Shown here piece after piece: positions 24,730-34,133 of a DNA stretch of 64,000 nucleotides. Both the position numbers and the translations under genes were made by a program. Position 1 is the stretch's first letter. Each line of letters begins with the position of its first letter. The notes under the pieces are model-generated. The model was not told where the DNA came from. It saw only the letters and a program-made list of their open reading frames with translations, and did no database searches. This stretch comes from Cyclobacterium sp. SYSU L10401 (GTDB lineage Bacteria > Bacteroidota > Bacteroidia > Cytophagales > Cyclobacteriaceae), in contig NZ_WOFO01000009.1 in NCBI RefSeq assembly GCF_010993705.1, forward strand, positions 180,691 through 244,690, given 5' to 3'.

Positions 24730-26388
24730 TTATTCTTCTTCAATGGTCAAAACTCCTTCTTCAAGCCTCAAAATGGGCACAAAATGATTGGATCTCTTCC
24801 CGGAAAAGTCAAATCCGAAAGTCAGCTTTCCTTTCTGATAACCGCTTCGATCCAGGTTAGCCTGAAACTCAAAGCCCTTACTTCCGTTAATCACCTGACT
24901 GACAAAACCGGCCAATTCATACCCTATGTACACATAGGAAGAAGGATAGGTTTTGTAGGTTTCCATATAACGATTTCTGAACTCATCCAGAATTTCATCA
25001 TTGAAATCCACCGTATTGTTACCTACAAAATGGAAGTTCTGTGTTTCCATCATTTCATAGTTTGCAAAATTGAAATACAACCAACTTTCCATAACCACTA
25101 CAGGAATGCTGGACCCCAGAGATTCCACCATGGCAAAAACCGGGGAGGCTACATTGGGGTCATCCGAGAAAATCACCATCAGGTCTACTTCAGGATCCTC
25201 GTCATTTCGCAAGCCCAGGCTTTCAAAAAAATCCCGCATATCGGGTGTATTGATCTTCTTGTTTTCGATAATCTCCAAGCCACTTCTTCCGGCCATCTCA
25301 GCAAATAATCTGGCCAATTGTTCATCACGGCTTGCACCTGAATAAGCGAGCGCAATCCTTCTTCCTTCAAACCTTTTGCAGTAGTCAATCACTTTCTCGC
25401 TAATGGATTGGACGGAGGGTCTGAACAAATAAGAGTGGCTAAATTCCCTGATGTTTTCGTCCATATTGGAAAGGGGATTGACCTGAGGAATTTGATACAA
25501 ATTGGCAAATTCAGCTACCAGGGCGGTCTCTTCCGGATAAATCGGTCCCAAGATAATATCAGCCTTTTTCAAAAAAGGATCTCCGAGGATGGCCCTTACT
25601 TTCTCAGCATTCCGCTCGGTGTCAAACGTCTGGAAATTAAGCTCCACGCCTTCTTCTTTTGCTTCCTCCAGGGCCAGTTGAATCCCCTGATACAATTGCA
25701 ATACAAAGTTATTTTCCATAAGTGATCCTACTCCCGAACCTCCCTCATAATTGAAAGGTAATATCACCGCAATATCCAACACCTGGTCTTTTTCCCCTGC
25801 GGGACCAGCATCACCTATTTCAAATGCCTTCCTTCTTATCTCCTCATAAACCGTCCGCTCATTGCTGGACATGGATCCCTGTGATTCCAGCACTTGTTTC
25901 AAGGCCATTACCAAACCCATATTATCAGGATATTGGCCATATTGAGCAGCCAATACGCTGGACGAACTAACCTTTAAAAACTCATAAGTTGCTTTATCTG
26001 CCTCGGATTTTAATTCCTCCGAGCTTATGGCTGCTATCTGCTTTAGGGCCTCGGAAGGCGCAGATAACTGAAAGTGAGACAGTGCCAACAAATACCGGGC
26101 TTCATCCGAAGCAGTCCAGTCCCTTTGTTCCAGCAGCATAAGGAGGGCATTTTTAGCCAATTCATACTGCCTGTTGCCATAAGCAGCACGGGCAAAGTGG
26201 TACCTGGCAAAACCAGAGAGGTTACCATACTTTTCCCGGTCGAGATAGGGTCTTAACAGCTCCATGGCTTCCACATGGTTTCCCTGATCGATGAACTCCC
26301 TGGCACGCTCGTAATTGGCAGATTCCTCCTGGGCAAATACCAGTCCTAAGGAAAATAAAAAAAAGATGGCGGATAGAATTATTTTCAT
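24730..26388 (-). CDS. Exported TPR - periplasmic-binding-fold type 1 protein
   Basis: A 552-residue protein with a signal peptide ([20 protein letters not shown]). Residues about 25-180 are helical TPR-like repeats and about 205-530 the type 1 periplasmic-binding fold of amino-acid ABC receptors ([12 protein letters not shown]..., [20 protein letters not shown]). A ligand-binding receptor without an ABC transporter nearby, similar in layout to LpoA-type peptidoglycan synthase activators, is characteristic of many Bacteroidota; role unknown. The frame extends to 26421 but the signal peptide sets the start at 26388. It precedes hemL by 7 bp. Confidence 0.85.
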   Translation of the reverse strand: MKIILSAIFFLFSLGLVFAQEESANYERAREFIDQGNHVEAMELLRPYLDREKYGNLSGFARYHFARAAYGNRQYELAKNALLMLLEQRDWTASDEARYLLALSHFQLSAPSEALKQIAAISSEELKSEADKATYEFLKVSSSSVLAAQYGQYPDNMGLVMALKQVLESQGSMSSNERTVYEEIRRKAFEIGDAGPAGEKDQVLDIAVILPFNYEGGSGVGSLMENNFVLQLYQGIQLALEEAKEEGVELNFQTFDTERNAEKVRAILGDPFLKKADIILGPIYPEETALVAEFANLYQIPQVNPLSNMDENIREFSHSYLFRPSVQSISEKVIDYCKRFEGRRIALAYSGASRDEQLARLFAEMAGRSGLEIIENKKINTPDMRDFFESLGLRNDEDPEVDLMVIFSDDPNVASPVFAMVESLGSSIPVVVMESWLYFNFANYEMMETQNFHFVGNNTVDFNDEILDEFRNRYMETYKTYPSSYVYIGYELAGFVSQVINGSKGFEFQANLDRSGYQKGKLTFGFDFSGKRSNHFVPILRLEEGVLTIEEE

Positions 26389-26513
26389 GATTGGCAGATT
26401 TTTATAGGCAAGGTCAGTCAAATTTCATACCTTTTTTTAAAGGTACAGCTTTGGCGACTGAAATTCGAATTTAGAGGTTTTTGAAGCAATCTCATTTCAG
26501 GTTTTGAGGGAAT

Positions 26514-28043
26514 TTATTCCCATTCAATGGTGGCAGGAGGCTTGGAACTGATATCATAAACTACCCGGTTGACTCCTTTCACTTTATTGATGATGTCATT
26601 GGACACTTTTCCCAAAAACTCATAGGGAAGATGGATCCAATCTGCGGTCATGCCATCAACGGAAGAAACTGCCCTAAGGGCTACCACCCTTTCGTAGGTT
26701 CTTTCATCACCCATGACGCCTACCGACTGAATCGGAAGCAGAATGGCTCCGGCCTGCCAGACCTGATCATATAGACCGGCTTCTTTGAGTCCCTGTATGA
26801 ATATGTAATCTACCTCCTGAAGGGTCTGAACCTTCTCAGGAGTAATATCTCCCAATATCCTGATTCCCAGACCCGGGCCGGGAAAAGGATGCCGCCCGAT
26901 GATGGCATCCGCTATATCCAGGGCCTTGCCTACCTCCCTTACCCCATCCTTAAACAGGGTTTTCAGTGGCTCCACCACTTTCAAGTTCATGAAATCCGGC
27001 AATCCACCCACATTGTGATGTGATTTGATGGTGGCAGAAGGTCCGTTTACAGAGACAGATTCAATAATATCCGGATAAATGGTACCTTGCCCCAGCCACT
27101 TGACTTCCTTAATTTTATGGGCTTCCTGATCGAAAATCTCAATAAATGTCCTTCCTATAGCTTTTCTTTTTCCTTCAGGATCAGATATTCCCTTCAGGGC
27201 ATCATAAAACTTTTGTCTGGCATCAACGCCAATCACATTCAGTCCCATGTCCTTGTAGGAATCCAATACCTCTTCAAATTCATTCTTTCGCAACAAGCCA
27301 TTGTCCACAAACACGCAGGTAAGCTGGTCCCCGATAGCCCGGTGAATCAGGGTAGCTGCCACAGAGGAATCAACCCCTCCGGAAAGCCCCATCACTACCC
27401 GGTCGGTACCAATGGTTTTTTTCAATTCATCTACGGTGATGTCTATGAATACATCTGAGGTCCAATCCTGAGAGCAGTCACAGATCTGCACCACAAAATT
27501 TCTCAACAAATTCTTTCCTTCCGTAGAGTGGGTCACCTCTGGATGAAATTGAATACCGTAGGTTTCCTCTCCCTGAATTTTATAGGCAGCAATCCTTACT
27601 GATGGAGTACTGGCGATGACATCAAAACCCTCAGGCAGTTCCTTGATGGTATCCCCATGTGACATCCAAACCTGGGAGCCATGGGTCATTTCCTTGAAAA
27701 GGTGGGCATGGGTATCCAGATGGGAAAGACTGGCTCGTCCATATTCCCTGATTTCTGAGGGTGCCACATTACCACCGTATTTCTGCGCCATCAATTGCGC
27801 CCCATAACATACAGCCAATATGGGGAGCTTACCCCTGAAAACATCCAGGTCCAGATCCGGAGCCCCCTCATCTCTAACCGAGCAGGGACTCCCTGATAAA
27901 ATGACTCCTTTGATATCAGAAGTAAGGGGTGGGATTTTATTATAAGGATGAATTTCACAATATACATCCAGCTCCCTGACCCGCCTGGCAATAAGTTGGG
28001 TGTACTGGGAACCAAAGTCAAGAATCAGAATCTGTTCGGCCAT
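26514..28043 (-). CDS. guaA: GMP synthase (glutamine-hydrolysing)
   Basis: A 509-residue two-domain enzyme that aminates XMP to GMP. The class I glutamine amidotransferase half has the nucleophile Cys in [10 protein letters not shown] and the His-Glu pair in QFHPEVTHS. The ATP-pyrophosphatase half has the P-loop [10 protein letters not shown]. The C-terminal dimerisation domain ends in the conserved IEWE. The frame is open to 28229, but the family always begins at [19 protein letters not shown], the ATG at 28043. Cytosolic, monocistronic. Confidence 0.97.
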   Translation of the reverse strand: MAEQILILDFGSQYTQLIARRVRELDVYCEIHPYNKIPPLTSDIKGVILSGSPCSVRDEGAPDLDLDVFRGKLPILAVCYGAQLMAQKYGGNVAPSEIREYGRASLSHLDTHAHLFKEMTHGSQVWMSHGDTIKELPEGFDVIASTPSVRIAAYKIQGEETYGIQFHPEVTHSTEGKNLLRNFVVQICDCSQDWTSDVFIDITVDELKKTIGTDRVVMGLSGGVDSSVAATLIHRAIGDQLTCVFVDNGLLRKNEFEEVLDSYKDMGLNVIGVDARQKFYDALKGISDPEGKRKAIGRTFIEIFDQEAHKIKEVKWLGQGTIYPDIIESVSVNGPSATIKSHHNVGGLPDFMNLKVVEPLKTLFKDGVREVGKALDIADAIIGRHPFPGPGLGIRILGDITPEKVQTLQEVDYIFIQGLKEAGLYDQVWQAGAILLPIQSVGVMGDERTYERVVALRAVSSVDGMTADWIHLPYEFLGKVSNDIINKVKGVNRVVYDISSKPPATIEWE

Positions 28044-28122
28044 GCGCAAAGTTAACCAGCCCCTACCAAATCCCGAAATAAAAAAGGCAATTTTCAAAAG
28101 AATGTTTGGATCAATGCCAATA

Positions 28123-29121
28123 TCAATCGTCCTCAGCATCGGAAGACTCCCCTTTGAAAAGGGTGTCCAGTGCTTCTGCATCCCATCCATTTTCCCGCAA
28201 ATGCCTGGCAAAAACCTCATTGAAACCATGGGTCAGGTATACCTTGCTCGCTCCGGTGGCGGCTATGGTTTGATTCAGACCGGTCCAGTCGGCATGATCG
28301 GATAATACAAAGCCTGCATCGGCGGCCCTCCTCCTCCTGGCCCCTCTGATATTCATCCAACCCGAACAAATAGCAGTCCGGAAAGGCGCAAACTGTTTCA
28401 TCCAGGAGCTTCCTGCGGCGGAAGGTGGAGCCAATATCAAAGCCTTCCTGTAATTTTTATTAGGTATTTCACGGCTTACTTTCTGGACCTCAGGTAAAAC
28501 TATTCCGTCTGCTGCCAGGGCTTCGTTGGTGTTCCGGATGGCGCCATGAGCAAAGACAGGACCCAGATCCATCTCCAGGTGCCGGAGGATCCGCTGGGCT
28601 TTTCCCAATGAGTAGGCAAACACCACGGAGCACCGGTCTTCCCGGGAATTGCTTTCCCACCACTGATTCAGTTCAGCAAAAATTTTATCCTGCGGCTCCC
28701 AACGGTAAATCGGTAAACCAAAGGTGCATTCTGATACAAAGGTATGGCAAGGAACCGGAGAAAAAGGGCTGCTGATACCATCGGCTTCGGTTTTATAATC
28801 ACCACTGATAACAGCCACCTGCCCCTGGTGTTCTAGCCTGACCTGCGCAGATCCGGGTATATGTCCTGCAGGATGTAAAGACAGCTTTACCCCATTTATA
28901 CTTATTTGTTTTCCATAGGGAAGCGTTTCCAGCTGTATGCCTGCACCCAGGCGGTATTTCAAAATTTCTTTGGATTGGTCTTGTGCCAGGTAGTGTTTCA
29001 TCCCCCAGCGGGCGTGGTCGGCATGGGCATGCGTGATGATCGCCTTATCCACCGGCTTCCATGGATCTATGTAAATCCCGGCCTGGGGACAAAAAATCCC
29101 GCTATTGTCAAGCGTTATCAA
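28123..29121 (-). CDS. Ligase-associated DNA exonuclease (metallo-beta-lactamase fold)
   Basis: A 332-residue cytosolic metallo-beta-lactamase/beta-CASP protein. The metal-binding [11 protein letters not shown] motif stands at about 31-41, with further metal ligands in [19 protein letters not shown] and YKTEAD; the C-terminal [12 protein letters not shown] and THGF segments complete the site. The family name comes from its usual neighbour, an ATP-dependent DNA ligase, in DNA repair cassettes; here the ligase is absent. It starts inside the HIT-family gene end (14-bp overlap) and is probably co-transcribed with it. Confidence 0.9.
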   Translation of the reverse strand: MITLDNSGIFCPQAGIYIDPWKPVDKAIITHAHADHARWGMKHYLAQDQSKEILKYRLGAGIQLETLPYGKQISINGVKLSLHPAGHIPGSAQVRLEHQGQVAVISGDYKTEADGISSPFSPVPCHTFVSECTFGLPIYRWEPQDKIFAELNQWWESNSREDRCSVVFAYSLGKAQRILRHLEMDLGPVFAHGAIRNTNEALAADGIVLPEVQKVSREIPNKNYRKALILAPPSAAGSSWMKQFAPFRTAICSGWMNIRGARRRRAADAGFVLSDHADWTGLNQTIAATGASKVYLTHGFNEVFARHLRENGWDAEALDTLFKGESSDAEDD

Positions 29122-29509
29122 ATGCGGTCTTAATTTTTTTTGCTAATGCCTCCATTTCCTCCGAGGGAACTTTTAACTTGGGTCGGTTAAAATTGATATC
29201 ATCCATACTCCTTAATGGTACCAGGTGAATGTGGACGTGGGGGACTTCCAGGCCGATAACGGCCACGCCAATTCTGGTACAAGGCACCACACTCTCCTGC
29301 GCCTTGGCTACCTTTTTGGCAAAAAGGTGAAGGCTGCTGTACAACTCATCCTCCAGGTCATAAATGTAATCAATTTCTTTTTTGGGTACTACCAGTAAAT
29401 GTCCCTTGACCAAAGGCATGATATCCAGGAAAGCAATATGTTGCTCATCTTCGGCGACAATGTATCCCGGAATTTCTCTATTAATGATTTTAGTAAATAT
29501 GGAAGACAT
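29108..29509 (-). CDS. HIT-family nucleotide-binding protein
   Basis: A 133-residue Hint/PKCI-type protein with the histidine triad HVHIHLVPL at about 92-100 and the FTKIINREIPGYIVAEDE N-terminus. Members hydrolyse purine nucleoside phosphoramidates or related AMP derivatives. It lies downstream of greA behind a terminator and upstream of the ligase-associated exonuclease, whose start it overlaps by 14 bp. Cytosolic. Confidence 0.93.
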   Translation of the reverse strand: MSSIFTKIINREIPGYIVAEDEQHIAFLDIMPLVKGHLLVVPKKEIDYIYDLEDELYSSLHLFAKKVAKAQESVVPCTRIGVAVIGLEVPHVHIHLVPLRSMDDINFNRPKLKVPSEEMEALAKKIKTAFDNA

Positions 29510-29540
29510 GATTCAGGAGCTTAATTATTCTACACAAAAA

Positions 29541-29566
29541 AATCCCGATGCAATGCTATCGGGATG
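29541..29566 (-). terminator. Intrinsic terminator of greA
   Basis: On the minus strand TCCCGATAG and its partner form a stem (ATCCCGAT...ATCGGGAT) followed by seven T (TTTTTTTG). It sits about 10 bp after the greA stop and before the HIT gene, so greA ends here. Confidence 0.85.
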
Positions 29567-29570
29567 AAAT

Positions 29571-30044
29571 TTAGTAACTGATATCCAATATTTCGAATTC
29601 AAGCTTACCGGCAGGTGCTTGTATTTGCGCAATTTCACCTACCTTTTTACCCAGTAGGCCTTTACCAAATGGTGATGCCAGTGAAATTTTATTCGCTTTC
29701 AAGTCGGCCTCTTCCTCAGACACCAAGGTATAACTTACGGTCATGCCGTTTTTGATGTTTTTGATCTTTACGGTACAGAGGATACTGACTTTGGAGGTGT
29801 CCACTTTGGAATTGTCCAAAACCCTGGCATTTCCGAGTACATTTTCCAGTTTGGCAATCTTAAGTTCCAGGTGACCTTGGGCATCTTTGGCAGCATCGTA
29901 TTCTGCATTTTCACTCAAATCACCTTTGTCTCTGGCTTCTGCGATTTGCCTGGCGATATCAGATCTGCCTTTGGTCTTGAGTTGCTGAAGCTCATCCTTG
30001 AGTTTCTTCAACCCTTCTTCTGTGTAATACTGTATGTTTCCCAT
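29571..30044 (-). CDS. greA: Transcription elongation factor GreA
   Basis: A 157-residue factor that rescues backtracked RNA polymerase by stimulating transcript cleavage. The N-terminal coiled coil (YTEEGLKKLKDELQQLKT...) carries the acidic tip DLSENAEYDAAKDAQGHLE, where the two catalytic acidic residues lie, and the C-terminal FKBP-like domain contains SPFGKGLLGKKVGE. Full length. Start ATG 30044. It has its own promoter (30132-30162) and terminator (29541-29566). A terminator-like hairpin in the leader suggests attenuation, discussed separately. Confidence 0.96.
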   Translation of the reverse strand: MGNIQYYTEEGLKKLKDELQQLKTKGRSDIARQIAEARDKGDLSENAEYDAAKDAQGHLELKIAKLENVLGNARVLDNSKVDTSKVSILCTVKIKNIKNGMTVSYTLVSEEEADLKANKISLASPFGKGLLGKKVGEIAQIQAPAGKLEFEILDISY

Positions 30045-30078
30045 ATCAATTAATTAATAGCCTGACATTAAATAAAAT

Positions 30079-30102
30079 AACGGTCTCAACTTTGAGACCG
30101 TT
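30079..30102 (-). terminator. Terminator-like hairpin in the greA leader
   Basis: AACGGTCTCAA (30079-30089) pairs perfectly with TTGAGACCGTT (30092-30102). On the minus strand the stem is followed by ATTTTATTT, a weak U-tract. It can end the upstream dehydrogenase transcript (stop 30187). But the greA promoter at 30132-30162 lies upstream of it, so greA transcripts would also pass through it, 35 nt before the start codon. Confidence 0.7.
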
Positions 30103-30131
30103 CCCTTATGCTTCCTGTATTTTTGTATAAG

Positions 30132-30162
30132 CAAAGATAAAGTAAGAATTCTTATTTTACAA
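30132..30162 (-). promoter_or_regulatory. Promoter of greA (Bacteroidota type)
   Basis: TATCTTTG (30139-30132, minus strand) matches the TAnnTTTG -7 box, with TTG at 30162-30160 as the -33 element, 20 bp apart. Transcription would begin at about 30125. Confidence 0.6.
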
Positions 30163-30186
30163 TTTAACGGTCCTTTTATTAGGTCT

Positions 30187-31119
30187 TTACCCCCTCCAGG
30201 TCCCGCTGATCTTGGCTACCAGTACCTGGTTTATTTTGAGGTAAGACTCCCGTGTCCACCCGGCTACATGGGGTGAAAAAATCACATTCTTCCTTTCGGT
30301 CAATTTTTCAAAAGATAGCCTTTCCGCAGCACTCAAAGCCTGGAGTTTTTCCTTTTCCAACACATCCAACAAGGCTCCTCTTAAAACACCATTTTGCAAG
30401 GCTTCATTAAGGGTATCCATGCGGATCACCTCACCTCTGGCTGTATTGATCAGGTAAAATGGCTTTTTAAAGCCTGCCATCACTTCACTGTTGAAAAAGT
30501 ACCTTGTTTCTGCAGTAAGGGGCACATGGATGCTCAAAACATCCGCCTTTTCCTGGAGGGTCTTGAAATCACATTCCTTCACCCATGCATTTCCAAATCC
30601 GCTCTTGTATTTATCGTAAGCCAGGATCTCCACATCAAAACCACGGAGTTTTCTGCCAAAAGCTTCTCCCATGTTGCCAAAGCCAAAGATACCTACCGTT
30701 TTACCGGCTAGTTCTTCTCCCCTATTGGCTTCTCTGTCCCAAATCCCCCTTCGCACCTGTTGATCTGACTGTATATAGTGGTTAAACAAGGCCAGCAGCA
30801 TGCCAATGGCATGTTCGGCCACAGCGTCCCGGTTACCCTCCGGTGCATGGTACAGCGCTATGTTGTTCTCCTCCAGATAATCCAGATCGATATTGTCCAG
30901 GCCTGCTCCTGCTCGGGCGACAAACTGCAAATCCGGGCCCTTTTCCAACAAGGAGCGATCTATAGTAGTCTTGGAACGGATCACTAAGCCTTCATAATGG
31001 GCAAGGCAAGCCAATATTTCTTTCCTCTCTATGGAAGGCCGGTAATCGACCTTGTGTCCCTTTTCTTCCAGTAAAGGAACAATGCTTTCATGCATTTGAT
31101 CAATGATCAGTATTCTCAT
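30187..31119 (-). CDS. D-2-hydroxyacid dehydrogenase (phosphoglycerate dehydrogenase-like)
   Basis: A 310-residue NAD-dependent dehydrogenase of the D-isomer family. The NAD-binding motif GKTVGIFGFGNMGEAFGRKL stands at about 141-160; the catalytic Arg is in NTARGEV, the Glu lies in the following helix and the His in SPHVAGWT. It lacks the C-terminal ACT domain of long SerA, so it is a short form; it could be the phosphoserine pathway enzyme or a relative with another 2-keto acid. It is the last gene of a three-gene unit behind mgtE and rsmA (6-bp gap to mgtE). Confidence 0.88.
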   Translation of the reverse strand: MRILIIDQMHESIVPLLEEKGHKVDYRPSIERKEILACLAHYEGLVIRSKTTIDRSLLEKGPDLQFVARAGAGLDNIDLDYLEENNIALYHAPEGNRDAVAEHAIGMLLALFNHYIQSDQQVRRGIWDREANRGEELAGKTVGIFGFGNMGEAFGRKLRGFDVEILAYDKYKSGFGNAWVKECDFKTLQEKADVLSIHVPLTAETRYFFNSEVMAGFKKPFYLINTARGEVIRMDTLNEALQNGVLRGALLDVLEKEKLQALSAAERLSFEKLTERKNVIFSPHVAGWTRESYLKINQVLVAKISGTWRG

Positions 31120-31125
31120 GATGAA

Positions 31126-32493
31126 TTAAAGGTTTAACAAAAGCGTGGCCACACCAAAGTAAACGCCCAGTCCGAGCAGGTCATTGGCGGTAGTGATAAA
31201 AGGACCTGAGGCCATGGCAGGATTGATTCCAATCTTATCCAGAATAATGGGTGTCAATGTACCCATAAAAGAAGCCAGCAAGACTACACTAAACAGGGCT
31301 ATGGCTACCACCAGTCCAAATTTAGTTTCTTGTCCGTAAAGGAATACTACCGTGGCAAACACAAATGCCGCCAATACCAGGCCATTCAATACGGCCACCA
31401 GCAGCACCTTAAAAAACCGCTTGGTCAGGCTATCCTCAAATACCGATTTATTGGCCAGGCTCTGTACGACAAGGGTGGATGATTGAATACCTACGTTCCC
31501 TCCGGTAGCGGTGATCAGGGGTATAAAAAATGCCAGGGCTGTAACCGCATTTAATCCTTCTTCAAAAAAACCGATAAATCCTGCTCCCATCAGTCCTCCT
31601 ACCATCCCAATGAGCAGCCAGGGAAGCCGTGCCCGGGACAATCTGTAGATAGAGTCAGACTCTTCTACATCGTCTGAAAAACCCGTCATGGCTTGAATGT
31701 CTTCTTCGGCCTGTTCCCTGATCAGGTCAAGGATATCATCCACCGTAATCCGGCCTACCAATTTGTTTTTAACATTCACTACCGGCACTGCTTCCAGGTC
31801 ATAGCGGCGCATGATTTCTGCTACCTCTTCTCCTTCCATATAGGTGGGTACAGAAATGATATTGTCCTCATACAGGTCTGCCACTTTGGTGTCAGAAGAG
31901 GCCAGAATTAGTTTTTTTAGGGCTATTCTTCCCAAAAGCTTCTCCTTATTATCCACCACGTATATGGAAAAAATCTTTTCAACATTCTCCGCCTGCCTGC
32001 GAATTTCCTCAATGGTTTGCACCACGGTCCAGTTCAGGTTGGCTTTAATGATCTCTTTGGCCATTAATCCACCTGCACTGTCCTCATCATACCGCAACAG
32101 CTCGATGATGTACAGGGATTTTTCCTTCTTTTCCAAGTGGCTGATCACGGCCTCCCGGTCATTGACCACCAATTGGTTCAGTACATCCACTGCATCATCA
32201 GAATCCATGTGATCGATGAGTGTAGCCAGTTCTTCAGGCGGAATGGTAGTGATCACTTTGTATTGTGAGTCTTCATCCAGCTCTATCAGGATATCAGCCG
32301 AAAAATCAGGATCCAGGGCACGAAGCACAAATAGTGCTTCTTCCATGTCCAGTTCATCCAAAAGGGCGGCCACATCAGCTCTATTGGCATCCTGCATAGA
32401 CTCCTGGATGAAAACGCTGTTTTCATTGGCTATGCTTTCCCTCAAGGCCTCCAAATACTCTTTGGAGAGTTCGAATGATTTTATTGCTTCCAA
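31126..32493 (-). CDS. mgtE: Magnesium transporter MgtE
   Basis: A 455-residue magnesium channel. The N-terminal helical MgtE_N domain (about 30-135) is followed by two CBS domains (about 140-260, with VPVVNVKNKLVGRITVDDILDLI) that sense intracellular magnesium, and by five transmembrane helices (about 285-455) in the pattern PWLLIGMVGGLMGAGFIGFFE..., LAFFIPLITATGGNVGIQSST (the conserved selectivity-pore helix). Complete. Its start overlaps the end of rsmA by 13 bp and its stop is 6 bp before the dehydrogenase gene. Confidence 0.95.
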   Translation of the reverse strand: MEAIKSFELSKEYLEALRESIANENSVFIQESMQDANRADVAALLDELDMEEALFVLRALDPDFSADILIELDEDSQYKVITTIPPEELATLIDHMDSDDAVDVLNQLVVNDREAVISHLEKKEKSLYIIELLRYDEDSAGGLMAKEIIKANLNWTVVQTIEEIRRQAENVEKIFSIYVVDNKEKLLGRIALKKLILASSDTKVADLYEDNIISVPTYMEGEEVAEIMRRYDLEAVPVVNVKNKLVGRITVDDILDLIREQAEEDIQAMTGFSDDVEESDSIYRLSRARLPWLLIGMVGGLMGAGFIGFFEEGLNAVTALAFFIPLITATGGNVGIQSSTLVVQSLANKSVFEDSLTKRFFKVLLVAVLNGLVLAAFVFATVVFLYGQETKFGLVVAIALFSVVLLASFMGTLTPIILDKIGINPAMASGPFITTANDLLGLGVYFGVATLLLNL

Positions 32494-33263
32494 GATGCTT
32501 CCAGTTGTTGGGTTAAATAAACAAATTCTTCCACCCCCAGCTGCTCTGCTCTTAAGCCCAGCATGCTTTCATTTTTAAACGCCTCTGAAAGTCCCAGGGG
32601 CTTCAAAGCATTGCGCAGGGTTTTTCTTCTGGTATTGAATGCCTGCTTGACCAATCTGAAAAACAGCTTTTCATCACAATCCAGCTTACTGATTGCATTC
32701 CTTTTCAAACGGATCACGCCACTGTTTACCTTGGGAGGTGGGTCAAAAACCTCAGGTGGTACGGAAAATAAATATTCTACCTCATAATAGGCCTGAAGCA
32801 ATACACTCAATATGCCATAGGTCTTGTTTCCTTTTTTGGAAGTAATCCGCTCCGCTACCTCTTTTTGTAACATCCCTACTATTTCGGATACATGATGCCT
32901 TTCCTCCAAAACCCTGAAAAAAATCTGGCTGGAAATATTGTATGGGAAATTACCAATAATGGCATAGGGCTCCTCAAACAGGGTTCGGAATTCGCGATGC
33001 AGAAAATCTCCCTTGATCACTTTAAGGTCCCGGTCGGCATACTTCTCCAGCAGGTAGTCCACAGACTCTTCGTCAATCTCAATCAGAAACAATTCCCAGG
33101 GCTGTTGTACCAGGAAATCAGTCAATACACCCATGCCTGGCCCTATTTCCAATACCTTCTTCACCTGTTGGTGACCTGAAAGTGAACCGGCTATCCTCTC
33201 CGCCACTTGCAGGTCCGTGAGAAAATGCTGCCCCAGATGCTTTTTGGCTTTCACTTTGCGCAT
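32481..33263 (-). CDS. rsmA: 16S rRNA dimethyladenosine transferase
   Basis: A 260-residue methyltransferase that dimethylates A1518 and A1519 of 16S rRNA. KKHLGQHFLTD opens the family, EIGPGMGVLTDFL is the SAM-binding motif I, and NFPYNIS is the catalytic motif IV. C-terminal helical RNA-binding domain complete. First gene of the unit rsmA-mgtE-dehydrogenase; no pdxA next to it. Cytosolic. Confidence 0.96.
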   Translation of the reverse strand: MRKVKAKKHLGQHFLTDLQVAERIAGSLSGHQQVKKVLEIGPGMGVLTDFLVQQPWELFLIEIDEESVDYLLEKYADRDLKVIKGDFLHREFRTLFEEPYAIIGNFPYNISSQIFFRVLEERHHVSEIVGMLQKEVAERITSKKGNKTYGILSVLLQAYYEVEYLFSVPPEVFDPPPKVNSGVIRLKRNAISKLDCDEKLFFRLVKQAFNTRRKTLRNALKPLGLSEAFKNESMLGLRAEQLGVEEFVYLTQQLEASWKQ

Positions 33264-33433
33264 ATAGAAGGGTGTTTAGTTGGCGTTTGAGTATCCAAAA
33301 GTAAAACAATAATCTGTAACGACCATGGCCCCATACCCGCTCTGGTATAAAATTTGGCATGGCATGTGATTTTGTTCAAAAAGCCTTAAATCAGGTAAGA
33401 AAACAGCATGCCAATTACAGCCCTCCTGTGGCT

Positions 33434-33943
33434 TTATCTCAATGGCTTTTTGATAATTTCCTGATCTTTTTGGTAGGCCACCCCTTGGAAATAACTTCTC
33501 AGGCGAATGTCTTCAGGCACCTTCCTGTACTGCTTCCTCACCCAATCAATGGCATGGTGGCTGAGCAATTCCAAACGAACCGGAACGATCCCATCATTTA
33601 CCATATCCAGCTGTTGGGCTACACCTTTTGACAAATCAATGATACGGGTAGAAGATTTGGGCAAACGGTCATTGATCCGAACAATGGCCTGGTGCCCATT
33701 TTTCTGGTTGGTAACCTTCAGCAGGGTACCAAATGGCAGGTGTTTATGCGCAGCAGTGAATTCCCACATGTCATATATCTCCCCATTGGCTGTCATCCGG
33801 TTATGAAACCTGGTTCCGTAGTAACTCGCAATCCCCTCCTGAATAACCAAAAGGGAATCCGGGGCTGTAAAAGGGGATTGAGCGCTTGAAGTAGAAAAAA
33901 CAGCCAACTGACTGATCATCAAAAGTCCTAAAATCAATTTCAT
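33434..33943 (-). CDS. RlpA-like double-psi beta-barrel protein
   Basis: A 169-residue exported protein with a signal peptide (MKLILGLLMISQLAVFSTSSAQ). The core has GIASYYGTRFHNRMTANGE, the LPFGTLLKVTN segment, VRINDRLP and the IIDLSKGVAQQL stretch of the RlpA family. RlpA proteins act on or bind denuded peptidoglycan strands; there is no SPOR domain here. The frame extends to a TTG at 33952; the ATG at 33943 begins the signal peptide. Monocistronic, convergent with nothing. Confidence 0.88.
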   Translation of the reverse strand: MKLILGLLMISQLAVFSTSSAQSPFTAPDSLLVIQEGIASYYGTRFHNRMTANGEIYDMWEFTAAHKHLPFGTLLKVTNQKNGHQAIVRINDRLPKSSTRIIDLSKGVAQQLDMVNDGIVPVRLELLSHHAIDWVRKQYRKVPEDIRLRSYFQGVAYQKDQEIIKKPLR

Positions 33944-34133
33944 AAAATTCAACAGTTACGACCAACATCCCCAACCATCCGCCTTTGGACAGATTTCCAG
34001 GGCCAATTTTGGTATTTTTTCTCAAATACCCACCATTTCTATTAGTAAATTTCATCAATTCCTATTGCCCTACCCCTGCTTTGCAGTAAATTTAAGCTTC
34101 AATTAATGTTTTCTCACTTCATTTTTTTTACCA

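Noticed and set aside
28044..28229. N-terminal extension of GMP synthase
   Set aside because: The extra 62 residues do not belong to the family, and the conserved start [11 protein letters not shown] is at 28043.
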